Positions 1 to 9,459 of a DNA stretch of 64,000 bases are shown in pieces. Each line of letters opens with the position of its first letter. Within the stretch, counting starts at the first letter, position 1. This stretch comes from Bathynomus jamesi (lineage: Eukaryota > Arthropoda > Malacostraca > Isopoda > Cirolanidae). The notes beneath the pieces were generated by a model. That model ran no database searches. It worked only from the letters and a program-made list of their open reading frames with translations, and had not been told where the DNA came from. Made by a program: the position numbers and the translations under genes. Location of the stretch: the NCBI GenBank assembly GCA_023014485.1, contig JAJOZX010000086.1, forward strand, positions 1,993,501 through 2,057,500, given 5' to 3'.

Positions 1-115
1 ACGAACGCGGTCTACTACGCTTATTCCTGGATTATCATAACCAGCACCGTCGGGAATCAAACACCCGACCCCAGCTTCTCTAATTCTCTTACCCAGTGAG
101 CTATGACATTGAGTT
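1..115 (-). other. tRNA-like relic (probable SINE fragment)
   Basis: Read on the minus strand, this stretch has an A-box-like TAGCTCACTGGG and a B-box-like GGTGTTTGATTCC with roughly tRNA spacing. The acceptor ends cannot be paired, so it is not a working tRNA gene. A tRNA-derived SINE fragment is the simplest reading. It runs off the window edge. Confidence 0.3.
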
Positions 116-126
116 CCGGGCATTAG

Positions 127-275
127 CAATGTTGAAATATTTGTTTTATAATTAACCCTTTTGTTTTAATATAATTATCGAAAATATGTTTTCACACGAT
201 GGTTGCCAATAAAATCCAAGCATTGAATTCATATTTATAAAAGTTCATATTCATACACATTCACACGCACATAAT
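127..275 (+). repeat. Dispersed repeat, copy 1
   Basis: About 145 bp from AATGTTGAAATA through repeated CATTCACACG-type units reappears nearly unchanged at 7664-7840 in the same orientation. Both are non-coding and end in short CATTCA/CACA tandem units. The class is unknown; a non-autonomous element end is possible. Confidence 0.6.
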
Positions 276-620
276 AGTAATGATTAGGATTCTAATGATT
301 AGGATTGTTTAACCTCTGTTGTAACGGCAAACGAAGAGGACCAATAGCTTTACGTACGTGGAGTCGCATATCATGTTACGCAGAGGGTGGTCACCGATCC
401 AGTTACTTATCAGGCTCAATGTCGCTTAACCACGCTGATGTAACGAGAAGTGGCATTGCAGCGTGAACAGAACGTGATTAGTGAAGGCCTCATTAGTGTA
501 AGTTGACGCTCTGTTATAAGCTCCACAATAATGATACTAGCTGCTCACACCCTGTATTGAAATATCTTTCATTTTTTTATGAAAACAAGTAACAGATATT
601 AATATTTTGGTAGTAATTAT
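276..620. other. Unassigned intergenic DNA
   Basis: No open frame, RNA gene or repeat boundary could be supported. A short direct duplication, TAATGATTAGGAT, occurs near 280-305. Confidence 0.5.
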
Positions 621-635
621 TTAAATCCCAAACGG

Positions 636-692
636 TAATTGAATATATATATATATATATATAATATATATAATATATATATATATATATTT
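636..692. repeat. (TA)n microsatellite
   Basis: Slightly interrupted TA dinucleotide run. Apparent reading frames across it are only Ile-Tyr repeats. Confidence 0.9.
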
Positions 693-720
693 AACTGCAA
701 TGACCACGCAGTATATTAAT

Positions 721-1011
721 GTATAGAAACGACGTAAGTATAGAGGAGCGTTCTGCACACGAGGAAGAGAAATAACGAACAAATGAAAAAATGAGGTGAC
801 CGCCAGGGAATCGAACCCAGGATCTTCCGATTGCCGGTCAGATATGCTATCCATTACACCACGAGGCCCGTGGTGTAATGGATAGCATATCTGACCGGCA
901 ATCGGAAGATCCTGGGTTCGATTCCCGGGCGGTCACCTCATTTTTCATTTGTTCGTTATTTCTCTTCCTCGTGTGCAGAACGCTCCTCTATACTTACGTC
1001 GTTTCTATACA
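721..1011. repeat. Near-perfect palindrome with a tRNA-like sequence in each arm
   Basis: Two arms of about 143 bp (721-863 and 869-1011) are reverse complements around a 5-nt centre (AGGCC). Each arm carries a tRNA-like stretch with GTGGTGTAATGG (A box) and GGTTCGATTCC (B box), and an anticodon-like stem TCTGA/TCGGA. The acceptor ends do not pair and the loop has C instead of the usual U33, so these are pseudo-tRNAs. The arms differ at a few bases, for example CCAGGG versus CCCGGG. The likely origin is a head-to-head tRNA-derived element or fold-back gene conversion. Confidence 0.75.
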
Positions 1012-1605
1012 TATATATATATATAAACAAACAACCACAGGGAAAAGGAAACACGAAGTCGGAGCGCTTTCGTGATATATTCACATCATCAAGGAGAAAC
1101 AAAAAATAGACGGAGATTACAAAGTAAATGAGTTAAATACACAAGCAAAAAATTCCCCATCGGCAACTCAAATTAAAGACCATAAAACCCTCTAAAGATT
1201 TTTTCAATAGATAACATAATCTGTAGGCTGCTAAATTACTAAATATAAAAGAACTATATAGATGAAATTAGACAAAAAAAACAGTACAGAGAACAAAATT
1301 ATTATAACGGTTATTAGCACTAGTATTTAATTAAAGCAGGCAATTAAGTGGCAAGAATTTAATGAAAACAAAGGGAATGGTGCCATCGTCTTACAGAATA
1401 TTCCAAAATTTCTACAAACATTCTGAAAAAATTGTTTTCCCAATAGCCAACCAGTTGAAAAGTCCAATAAACCACCCAGCACCCAAAGATTATATACGAA
1501 AGAAATATTACAATTAAAATAGACACATAAGAATGTTAACAGTTCTTAAAATAATATTTATTTATTTAACCAAGGCAAACCGTTAATTAAGGGGCAAGAA
1601 TGCGG

Positions 1606-2214
1606 TCAAGAAAACAATAGGCCCTTCGCCAACTTTCTAACAATGCACGAGTCTAATTTATACAGCCCAGGGCTAATATTAAGGACCAAGTCCGCATTAT
1701 TCTTGATCACACTTGATTCAAGTATATTTCTGCTAACAATAGATTTACTAAACCTTAATTTGGAAGCATTTTTCCAGTCAATGGGATGATTAGTATCTCT
1801 TACGTGAATGAAAATGGCGTTAGATTCCTGGCCACTGCTTATACTGTATTGATGCTGCTTAATACGTAATTCAAGGGTCTTACCAGTTTGGCCAATGTAA
1901 AATTTATTCCATATTGTGCATGGGATTTTATATACACAACCCTGTTCACTTAAAGGGGAGTTCTTAATCAATGAATTCTTAATTACATCTAAATTTTTGA
2001 ACGCAATATTTACGTTAAAAGTCCTCAGCAGATTCGGCAGATCAAGGAAATTTTCTCTGAATGGTAACACTAAAACATTTTTTGTGTTATAAGGAATCTT
2101 GTCCTTTACTTCGTAGAAGGTTTTCTTTGCCATTTTTAAGGACTTATCTATGCAGTTCTTTGGGTATTTTAAATCAAACGCAATTTTGTATATTTTACTA
2201 ATTACATTGGCCAA
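1606..2214 (-). CDS. Penelope-like element C-terminal region with GIY-YIG endonuclease domain
   Basis: The 202-residue frame holds the C-terminal end of a Penelope-like polyprotein. The GIY-YIG signature is visible around residues 92-120 as CVYKIPC followed by FYIGQTGKT, then an R-IKQH segment of the kind that carries the catalytic Arg/His side of the fold. The family uses this nuclease to nick target DNA for reverse transcription. The first residues come from the central unique segment, so the start is not natural: the reverse transcriptase that should precede it is missing. A second copy of the last half lies on the other strand at 2203-2495. A homologous GIY-YIG frame, with a stop in it, occurs at 47880-48060. 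The domain call is good, but this fragment is not a working gene. Confidence 0.75.
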   Translation of the reverse strand: MANVISKIYKIAFDLKYPKNCIDKSLKMAKKTFYEVKDKIPYNTKNVLVLPFRENFLDLPNLLRTFNVNIAFKNLDVIKNSLIKNSPLSEQGCVYKIPCTIWNKFYIGQTGKTLELRIKQHQYSISSGQESNAIFIHVRDTNHPIDWKNASKLRFSKSIVSRNILESSVIKNNADLVLNISPGLYKLDSCIVRKLAKGLLFS

Positions 2215-2495
2215 ACTGGTAAGACCCTTGAATTACGTATTAAGCAGCATCAATACAGTATAAGAAGTGGCCAGGAATCTAACGCCATTTTCATTCACGT
2301 AAGAGATACTAATCATCCCATTGACTGGAAAAATGCTTCCAAATTAAGGTTTAGTAAGTCTATTGTTAGCAGAAATATACTTGAATCAAGTGTAATCAAG
2401 AATAATGCGGACTTGGTCCTTAATATTAGCCCTGGGCTGTATAAATTAGACTCGTGCATTGTTAGAAAGTTGGCGAAGGGCCTATTGTTTTCTTG
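2203..2495 (+). pseudogene. Inverted copy of the GIY-YIG C-terminal coding segment
   Basis: The plus strand repeats the last part of the minus-strand frame at 1606-1899, starting inside the GQTGKT motif and running to the same stop codon followed by CCGCATTCTTGCCCC. It has no start codon and lacks the first half of the nuclease fold. It is the coding part of the inverted terminal copy. Confidence 0.75.
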
Positions 2496-3198
2496 ACCGC
2501 ATTCTTGCCCCTTAATTAACGGTTTGCCTTGGTTAAATGAATAAATATTATTTTAAGAACTGTTAACATTCATATGTGTCTATTTTAATTGTAATATTTC
2601 TTTCGTATATAATCTTTGGGTGCTGGGTGGTTTATTGGACTTTTCAACTGGTTGGCTATTGGGAAAACAATTTTTTCAGAATGTTTGTAGAAATTTTGGA
2701 ATATTCTGTAAGACGATGGCACCATTCCCTTTGTTTTCATTAAATTCTTGCCACTTAATTGCCTGCTTTAATTAAATACTAGTGCTAATAACCGTTATAA
2801 TAATTTGTGTTCTCTGTACTGTTTTTTTTGTCTAATTTCAATCTATATAGTTCTTTTATATTTAGTAATTTAGCAGCCTACAGATTATGTTATCTATTGA
2901 AAAAATCTTTAGAGGGTTTTATGGTCTTTAATTTGAGTTGCCGATGGGGAATTTTTTGCTTGTGTATTTAACTCATTTACTTTGTAATCTCCGTCTATTT
3001 TTTGTTTCTCCTTGATGATGTGAATATATCACGAAAGCGCTCCGACTTCGTGTTTCCTTTTCCCTGTGGTTGTTTGCTTATTAATAAGATCACGTGTTAT
3101 TTTGTGATTTTAGCGCATATATATATATATATATGGGTGTCCCATACGTCCGGCATCATAGGAAAAATAATAAAAAAAGGCAAAACAAAAGCTTTTAT

Positions 3199-3600
3199 TT
3201 ACAGAACGTGCTCAATATGTCCACCATTGTTTTCAGTACACAAATTCAGACGTGATACCCAGTCAGCAAGCACACGGTGAATGATGTCAGGAGTAATGGT
3301 GTTGCATGCCCCAATAATGCGCTGCCGCAAATGTTCAACACTCCTAATTTTCTCTGCGTATACCAGCGCTTTCAAGTGGCCCCACAGATAAAAATCTAGT
3401 GGCGTGAGATCTGGGCTTCTAGTGGCCATTCCACAGGCCCTCGACGTCCTATCCAATGAAGGGAATTGTTGGTACAGTATCCCTTACTTGGGTGCTGTAA
3501 TGTGCAGGAGCGCCGTCTTGCTGGAACCATGTTGGGAAATTTCCTTCTTCGTTCAAGACACTGGGAAATGCTTCTTCCTTGAGCATACGTAGGTAGGTGC
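3199..3600 (-). pseudogene. Mariner-type transposase, C-terminal part
   Basis: The minus strand encodes the end of a DDE/D transposase. QQDGAPAH (second catalytic Asp) lies near 3530-3550 and RSPDLTPLDFYLWG (third catalytic Asp region) near 3380-3415, followed by an alpha-helical tail ending NGGHIEHVL. A one-base slip near 3450 puts the two halves in different frames. The front of the gene continues at 5915 beyond the inserted element. The motifs place it among Tc1/mariner transposases with the 'PDLTPLDF(Y/F)LWG' signature, also seen at 15765-16052 and 17125-17325. Confidence 0.8.
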
Positions 3601-3671
3601 CTCCAGTGACATGTTCATCGAAAAAGAGGGGGGCCTATGATGCGATCCTTCCAAATGCCACACCATACCAT

Positions 3672-5917
3672 TAGGGCGGGTCATACTATGCATTTTTTTT
3701 AAATCAATGGAGAGGGGTGTTCAAATGACATATTTTGGTGTATAGAACACAATTCTGAAGAAAATATTTAATTCTGATAACCCTAACCTACATCATTATT
3801 CTCACGTTTTCTATCATGGCTGCTCACGTTATCTCTCATAGAGCATTGTTCTAACTAATTCATATAAACACATATAATGTAATTCATATAATAATAATAA
3901 TATTTAAATACTCAAATAAAAAGGTGTGCCATTCCACTTAATTGTAATTATCATACAGTTTGGTATATGAAATATTTTGACGGTTTTCTGGCGCGCATAA
4001 GGCCATTTTCTGAGCCACCTTTCTCAGAGGCTAGAATGTAACGTTTCAGAACATTCTAAAACGTTTTGTGAAATATTTGAAGTGACTCATGATTTATGAA
4101 GCTATTTTACCACCTCGGCTTGCAGTGAGGGGATAGATTTAGTGATTATCTACTGATATTTTTTTTGTTACTGTTCACATGTGAGTATTATTCTGTTATA
4201 TTTTAGAAAAGGCTATTTCTACGCATATTATAGTGATACATTGAGCAAAATTCAATTAACAACTTTGATGGGCGGATTGACCTGACCAATGTGATGATGG
4301 AAGCTGAGGGCAGTGACCAATCTTTTCCCGCAAAGATCAATGAAGAACACTATAGTGTTGTTAGTGAGCCTGGCAGCTACTATCTGTTCCACTTTACCCC
4401 AGAGAAAGCAACTAAAGAGGAGTCACATGCGGAGAAGATTGCTAAGGTCCTGTTTGCCTGGCTGAAAGAGAGGGGTTATGATAAGACCTTGTTGGCCATT
4501 GGAGGAGACTCAACAAATGTCAACACTGGTGTGAAAGCTGGAGTAATGCGGAAGCTGGAGCTGCACCTGGGGAGAAAGCTGGTCTGGTTGGTGTGCAACC
4601 TGCACACTGTTGAACTTCCCCTGCGCCATCTCATTGTTGACCTTGATGGCCCTACTCTGTCAGACAAAAAATTATCCGGGCCAATAGGAAAGCTCCTTGA
4701 TTCTGCTACAGACTTTGATATCAATCCAAACTTCACCCGAATCTCTGTTGGCCCTCCACTGATCAAGCTTCCTGACAAGGTCATTCAAGATCTCTCAACT
4801 GATCAATACTATGGCTATAAAATTGTCTGTGCAGTCAGGGATGGAGTACTTCCTGCAGGGCTGGCTCTGTTAGATATAGGACCAGTAAACCACAGCCGCT
4901 GGCTCACCACAGCGAACAGACTTCTCAGGCTCTGGGTGTCAAAGCACGGACTTAAAGGAAAGAACCTGAAGATTCTGCAATTCATTGTGGAATTCATCAT
5001 TGGAGTGTATTACCCATGTTGGTTCAACGTGAAGGTCAAGCACTCCTGGATCGAAGGGCCTAGGCACATCCTCTTTCAGCTGGACTGCCTCAAGTCCCAG
5101 AGAAAGGAGGTGCTGGATATTGTGATGCCAACTGTGAGAAGATCTGCTTGGTATGCCCACAGTGAAGTCATCCTCCAAACACTACTCTGCTCTGAGGATC
5201 AGAAGGAGAGGATTGAAGGGGTGGAGAGACTCCTGGCCATCAGGGGAGAGGGGGACCCGGACACTCAGCTGGGGGACTCCTCTGTTAGGAGCAGAAGGAC
5301 ACCTGACATCACTTGTGATGCTTCCAGCATCGGTGACTTGATCAGCTGGTCAGAAGGTGTGTCAGAGCCACCTCTCACCTGCTCTCGAAGCACCTCAGAG
5401 GTGAAAAACTTCAACACCCCCATGGAGGTGCGCAACTGGCCTTGCCACACACAAAGCATTGAGAGGGTTGTTAAAATGATGACTGAGGCTTCTGCTAAGT
5501 ACTTCTCAGGAAAAGAGGGATGGAGGGATCAGGGCTCAGGAGACCAACAGGAAGCTGATGTCCAAGTCTGAGTCAAAGCAGGATTTGTGCAACCTGGCAA
5601 AGTTCAAGATGTCAGGAGAATGATCTTTGTAATTATATCCAGTGATATACATGCAGTTCACCTATTAATAAATATATGTAAAGTTGATTTGGCCTTGTCA
5701 ATATAAATGATTTACCTCATATCTTTTAATATATTATAAAGGGGTTCAAAAGGGTAAAATTGGCAATTTAGAAATACAAAATGATGTAGGTTAGAGTTAT
5801 CCTATCCAAAAAATAAGCTCATATTTGAATTCCCCATGTAAAAACACATAATTTAGACACCCCTGATGGTAGGATTTCCTTCAGATTCATGTTGTCACCT
5901 GAGTACGACCCGCCCTA
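3672..5917 (+). mobile_element. hAT-like DDE transposon of unnamed family, copy 1
   Basis: This 2246-bp element starts TAGGGCGGGTCATACT and ends with the inverted form AGTACGACCCGCCCTA. It is flanked by a perfect 9-bp target duplication CCATACCAT (3663-3671 and 5918-5926) inside the transposase of the host mariner. The subterminal 120-130 bp are also inverted-similar: AGGGGTGTTCAAAT near 3713, and ACCCTAACCTACATCATT near 3782, match the complement of 5780-5870. Its single long frame is related to the frames of the elements at 27048 and 55171. Confidence 0.8.
4291..5571 (+). CDS. hAT-like transposase (family unnamed), 426 residues
   Basis: The frame carries the same motif order as the proteins at 28272 and 56280: a D in GGDSTNVNTG (D73), C-N-L-H at 102-105 in VCNLHTVEL, a long mostly helical insertion, and E391 in IERVVKMMTE. 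Codons just upstream of the first possible start keep the frame open and contain FDGRIDL, matching LHWDGK of the sister proteins, so the true protein begins further upstream, perhaps across an intron. A D-D-CxxH-long insertion-E order resembles the RNase-H fold of hAT transposases. D73 to E391 spans 318 residues, against 348 and 354 in the sisters. It is the least similar copy and the best preserved, with no internal stop. Assignment rests on motif order only. Confidence 0.7.
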   Translation: MMMEAEGSDQSFPAKINEEHYSVVSEPGSYYLFHFTPEKATKEESHAEKIAKVLFAWLKERGYDKTLLAIGGDSTNVNTGVKAGVMRKLELHLGRKLVWLVCNLHTVELPLRHLIVDLDGPTLSDKKLSGPIGKLLDSATDFDINPNFTRISVGPPLIKLPDKVIQDLSTDQYYGYKIVCAVRDGVLPAGLALLDIGPVNHSRWLTTANRLLRLWVSKHGLKGKNLKILQFIVEFIIGVYYPCWFNVKVKHSWIEGPRHILFQLDCLKSQRKEVLDIVMPTVRRSAWYAHSEVILQTLLCSEDQKERIEGVERLLAIRGEGDPDTQLGDSSVRSRRTPDITCDASSIGDLISWSEGVSEPPLTCSRSTSEVKNFNTPMEVRNWPCHTQSIERVVKMMTEASAKYFSGKEGWRDQGSGDQQEADVQV

Positions 5918-6232
5918 CCATACCATCACCCGAGATGCACCGTGTTCCTTTGAAGAGGTACACCAGTGAGGGTTGTTTTGAGACCAGTAGCGGGTGTTCT
6001 GTCGATTTATCTCACCATTTCCATAAAAAACAGCCTCGTCACTAAACAGAATGGTGGACGGGAAATTGGAATCCCGAACATATTGTCCCGTAGCCCATTC
6101 ACAAAATTCCATCTGCCGGTCGGGATCATCTTCGCTTAATTTCTGTAGGATCTGAAGTTTATATGGATGCCATTTGTGAGCCTGAAGAATGCGATGGATG
6201 CTACTTTTCGACACTCCTGTCTCGGCGGACAA
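5915..6232 (-). pseudogene. Mariner-type transposase, middle part
   Basis: The minus-strand frame starts within the second helix-turn-helix (SKSSIHRILQ) and reaches the first catalytic Asp in FSDEAVFYGNGEINRQNTRYW. It ends RVMVW exactly at the insertion point of the element at 3672-5917; the duplicated bases encode MVW on both sides. The C-terminal part resumes at about 3660. It is broken by that insertion. Confidence 0.8.
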
Positions 6233-6336
6233 TCGCCGAAGAGACTTATTGGGACTTCTGTTAAAATGAGCCAGGATAACAGTCGCTGTATCATCGTCAG
6301 TGGACCTCTTTGAAGGTCCACTGCGTGGTTTATCTT

Positions 6337-6591
6337 CTATGGATCTTGTTTCCTTAAACTTTGAACAAGTCTGCTAACACAACTCTGTGTTATTGGCTCG
6401 CGGTCTGGATGCAGTCTGTTAAATTCAGCAGCGGCCTCTCTTTGACTCCGATTTCCTATGAGTAGAATTATCTGGATTCGTTCTTCCTTGCTCACAGACA
6501 TTATGGCCTGTAGAAAGAGAAAAATATGAATTATGGTTTGTAGAAATAGAAAAATATGAATTTCTCCTATGATGCCGGACTTATGGGACAC
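6337..6591 (-). pseudogene. Mariner-type transposase, N-terminal helix-turn-helix part
   Basis: The frame begins at the element's own terminal repeat. MSVSKEERIQIILLIG is the likely natural start at about 6501, followed by a helix-turn-helix segment ending LVQSLRKQDP. A frameshift near 6330 separates it from the middle part of the transposase. The terminal repeat directly upstream shows that this is the 5' end of the element. Confidence 0.7.
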
Positions 6592-6592
6592 C

Positions 6593-6596
<4 letters not shown>

Positions 6597-6628
<32 letters not shown>
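6597..6628. repeat. (TA)n microsatellite
   Basis: TA run lying between the right end of the mariner and the first base of the SINE. Confidence 0.9.
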
Positions 6629-6631
<3 letters not shown>

Positions 6632-6925
6632 CCTCGGTGGTGTAGTGGTTAGCATCGCTGACTACGAATCCATCGGCCCCGGGATCGAGACCCATTGATG
6701 GCAGACGGCGCGCAGCAAAACCCAGCAGTTTATCTTCCACCACACTAAAGAAAGTGGTTGGTAGCTAAATGGGTACCCTGGGTAGCATAGTCGTTAAGAC
6801 GCTGAGCTGCTGGTGGGGCGTGACTCGGATTCCACGTTAAAGTGTAGGTCTAAGGTGGAGTGAAAAGCTTGACCTTCGATAGAATGAGCAATTCGACCGG
6901 AAGAAAACCAAAGGTTACCAAATTA
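6629..6925 (+). mobile_element. tRNA-derived SINE, two-module, copy 1
   Basis: The head is tRNA-like, with GGTGGTGTAGTGG (A box) and GGGATCGAGACC (B box). A linker with ACCCAGCAGTTTATC and GTTGGTAGCTAAATGGGTA follows. A second tRNA-like module has GGTAGCATAGTCGTTAAGACG and an eroded B box, ACTCGGATTCC. The tail reads AAAGCTTGACCTTCG. The same order is present at 9065-9325. The tail matches the end of the LINE frame at 10723-10745, suggesting that this LINE supplied the machinery. Confidence 0.75.
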
Positions 6926-7610
6926 TAAAAACTCTTTCGTGTCAACACATTTTATCAATAAATACGATAATGAGACGTGTCTCCATGAATTGGGTGAGCA
7001 AATTATATGCTGTGCAATGTTTTGGTTTTAACTGTTTGTATTTACCTTTACAGTTATATTTACATCTATATTTACATACCATATTACAGAAGGATTTTTT
7101 TATTTAGTTTCTACTTTTTTAACGTTGTTCTTTGAGAAATTTTAAAGTCACCGTATAAATTTTACGGAAAACGTTTATTACTTTTAATATTGTTAAATAT
7201 TTCACGCTCCGACACGACTTCCTTTTCAAGCCTCAATATTATTATAGAAAACGGCAATAACCGTAGTTATTGATGGTGTAGTAGTAAGAGACATGTTTGA
7301 GACGTGACCCAGCGACAATGGGACGAAACCTCATCTGTGCAGCACATTTCACTTCATTGTCCGTATTGCAGTCTTTCAATAATTTAAAGCATTATTAGTG
7401 TAAAATTGTAATTGAAATAAATGTTTGTCTTGTCATGATTGCCAATTAACTTTGTTGTTTCTTGACCTTCTAATGATCTTGTTATTTTTAGAAGTACTTC
7501 AAGGGCTTTCAGCAAAAAAAAAAAAAAAAAAATGGTTACTCACGCGTTGATTTTTCGCGATTATCCGCTCGAAATTCTCAGACAGAGAATTTAGTTTTAT
7601 TTTGCTACTT
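6926..7610. other. Unassigned AT-rich DNA
   Basis: No supported gene. A 19-base A run at 7514-7532 may mark the tail of an old retrotransposed copy; no coding source could be recognised in front of it. Confidence 0.5.
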
Positions 7611-7617
7611 TTTGTAC

Positions 7618-7659
<42 letters not shown>
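7618..7659. repeat. (CA)n microsatellite
   Basis: Uninterrupted CA dinucleotides, immediately followed by the second copy of the dispersed repeat. Confidence 0.9.
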
Positions 7660-7660
<1 letters not shown>

Positions 7661-7663
7661 GCT

Positions 7664-7845
7664 CAATGTTGAAATAATTTTTATAATTAACCTTTTTGTT
7701 TTAATATAATTATCGAAAATGTGTTTTCACACGATTGTTGCCAATAAAAATCCAAGCATTGAATTCATATTTATAAAAGTTCATATTCATACACATTCAT
7801 ACGTACACATTCATACACATTCACACGCACATTATACACACTAAA
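7664..7845 (+). repeat. Dispersed repeat, copy 2
   Basis: Matches 127-275 in direct orientation with few substitutions; the CATTCATACG-type tandem tail is longer here. The repeat next to it differs (CA tract here, tRNA-like relic at the other copy), so the shared block is a unit of its own. Confidence 0.6.
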
Positions 7846-8390
<545 letters not shown>

Positions 8391-8404
8391 GTAATTTTTT
8401 TTTT

Positions 8405-9062
8405 AAACATGTGACACTAAAAGGTTTGTATTTTTTTTATTAACTGAAATAAAAACATGAAACGTTTACTGTACCTTTTCTACACATGGGGAATTAGTAC
8501 CCTACTGCAAAACATCCTCTATGTCAGTAGTATTTAACCTTTTTCACACTGTTACCACTTGAGCTAGCCAACAAAACTGTAATTACCCCCACTCCCCTTT
8601 TTAAATGCAAATATAAGAAAAGGAAAATTACGAAAGAATAACAAAATTTTAGTGGGACCATAACTCAGCTTTTTTTTAGACAGTGTGCCCAGCTCGTTAC
8701 TCCACGAAAAAGGCCGAATTATTCTCCGGGGTTAATTACCCCCAGGTTAAATACCACTGCTCTATGTGATGTTCTCTTAGCTCATTAACTCTGAAAACTA
8801 ACCAAAATTCTGCAGTTCTGTGAATAAAAATCACAGGGGTTTAGATCTGGTGATATTGGTGGCCATGACATTCCTTTATCATAAACCGCAGGAAATCTGT
8901 TAGACAGGACTCTCCCGTCGGAAGTATCGTGAGCTGAAAGGACATCACATAGAGCATGTTTTGCAGTCGGAGACTAATTCTTCAGTTGTAGAGAAGGTAC
9001 AATAAATAATTCATGCTTTTATTTCAGTTAATAAAAAAAATACAAGCCTTTTAAAATGTCAG
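8405..9062 (-). mobile_element. Tc1/mariner relic with long inverted ends
   Basis: Two arms of about 115 bp are inverted copies (8405-8520 against 8945-9062), both with TTGTATTTTTTTTATTAACT and TGCAAAACAT. Between them the minus strand still encodes WPPISPDLNPCDFYS (about 8830-8880), the third-Asp region of a Tc1/mariner transposase. The rest is deleted. A hAT MITE has inserted at 8525. Confidence 0.7.
8525..8759. mobile_element. hAT-type MITE
   Basis: A 235-bp non-coding element with ends CAGTAGTATTTAACC and, inverted, GGTTAAATACCACTG. It is flanked by a perfect 8-bp target duplication CTCTATGT (8517-8524 and 8760-8767). An 8-bp duplication with CAG ends is standard for hAT. It lies inside the mariner relic. 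Confidence 0.85.
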
Positions 9063-9064
9063 AT

Positions 9065-9454
<390 letters not shown>

Positions 9455-9459
9455 AACAC

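Larger units (their letters stand above)
1020..3085 (-). mobile_element. Penelope-like retroelement, 5'-truncated, with inverted terminal copy
   Basis: The left arm (about 1032-1899) and right arm (about 2203-3080) are inverted copies around an approximately 300-bp unique centre. The outer ends carry a UTR reading roughly GAAACACGAAGTCGGAGCG and its complement. The minus-strand coding part is the C-terminal GIY-YIG endonuclease of a Penelope-like element; no reverse transcriptase core is present. Penelope-like elements are known to carry terminal repeats (pLTRs) that may be inverted and to truncate at the 5' side, which fits this structure. Both outer ends sit close to (TA)n runs. Confidence 0.75.
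3133..6593 (-). mobile_element. Tc1/mariner-type transposon, split by another transposon
   Basis: The terminal inverted repeats read GGGTGTCCCATA-GTCCGGCATCATAGGA at 3135 and, inverted, at 6563-6593, inside TA-rich flanks as expected for TA-targeting elements. Removing the inserted element (3672-5917) and one copy of its target duplication leaves about 1.2 kb, a normal length for the class. The transposase runs on the minus strand in pieces: 6591-6337 (helix-turn-helix part), 6232-5915 (first catalytic part) and 3600-3199 (second and third catalytic part). Confidence 0.85.

Noticed and set aside
795..945. Functional tRNA genes
   Set aside because: A and B boxes are present, but the acceptor stem does not pair and position 33 is C, so the sequences are tRNA-derived, not tRNA genes.
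621..1075. Two frames starting MDSISDRQSEDPG on opposite strands
   Set aside because: They translate the complement of the tRNA-like stretch in each palindrome arm and then microsatellite; not protein genes.
7262..7330. Possible tRNA-like stretch (GGTGTAGTAGTAAGAG)
   Set aside because: Only an A-box-like motif is present; no B box or stems could be found.
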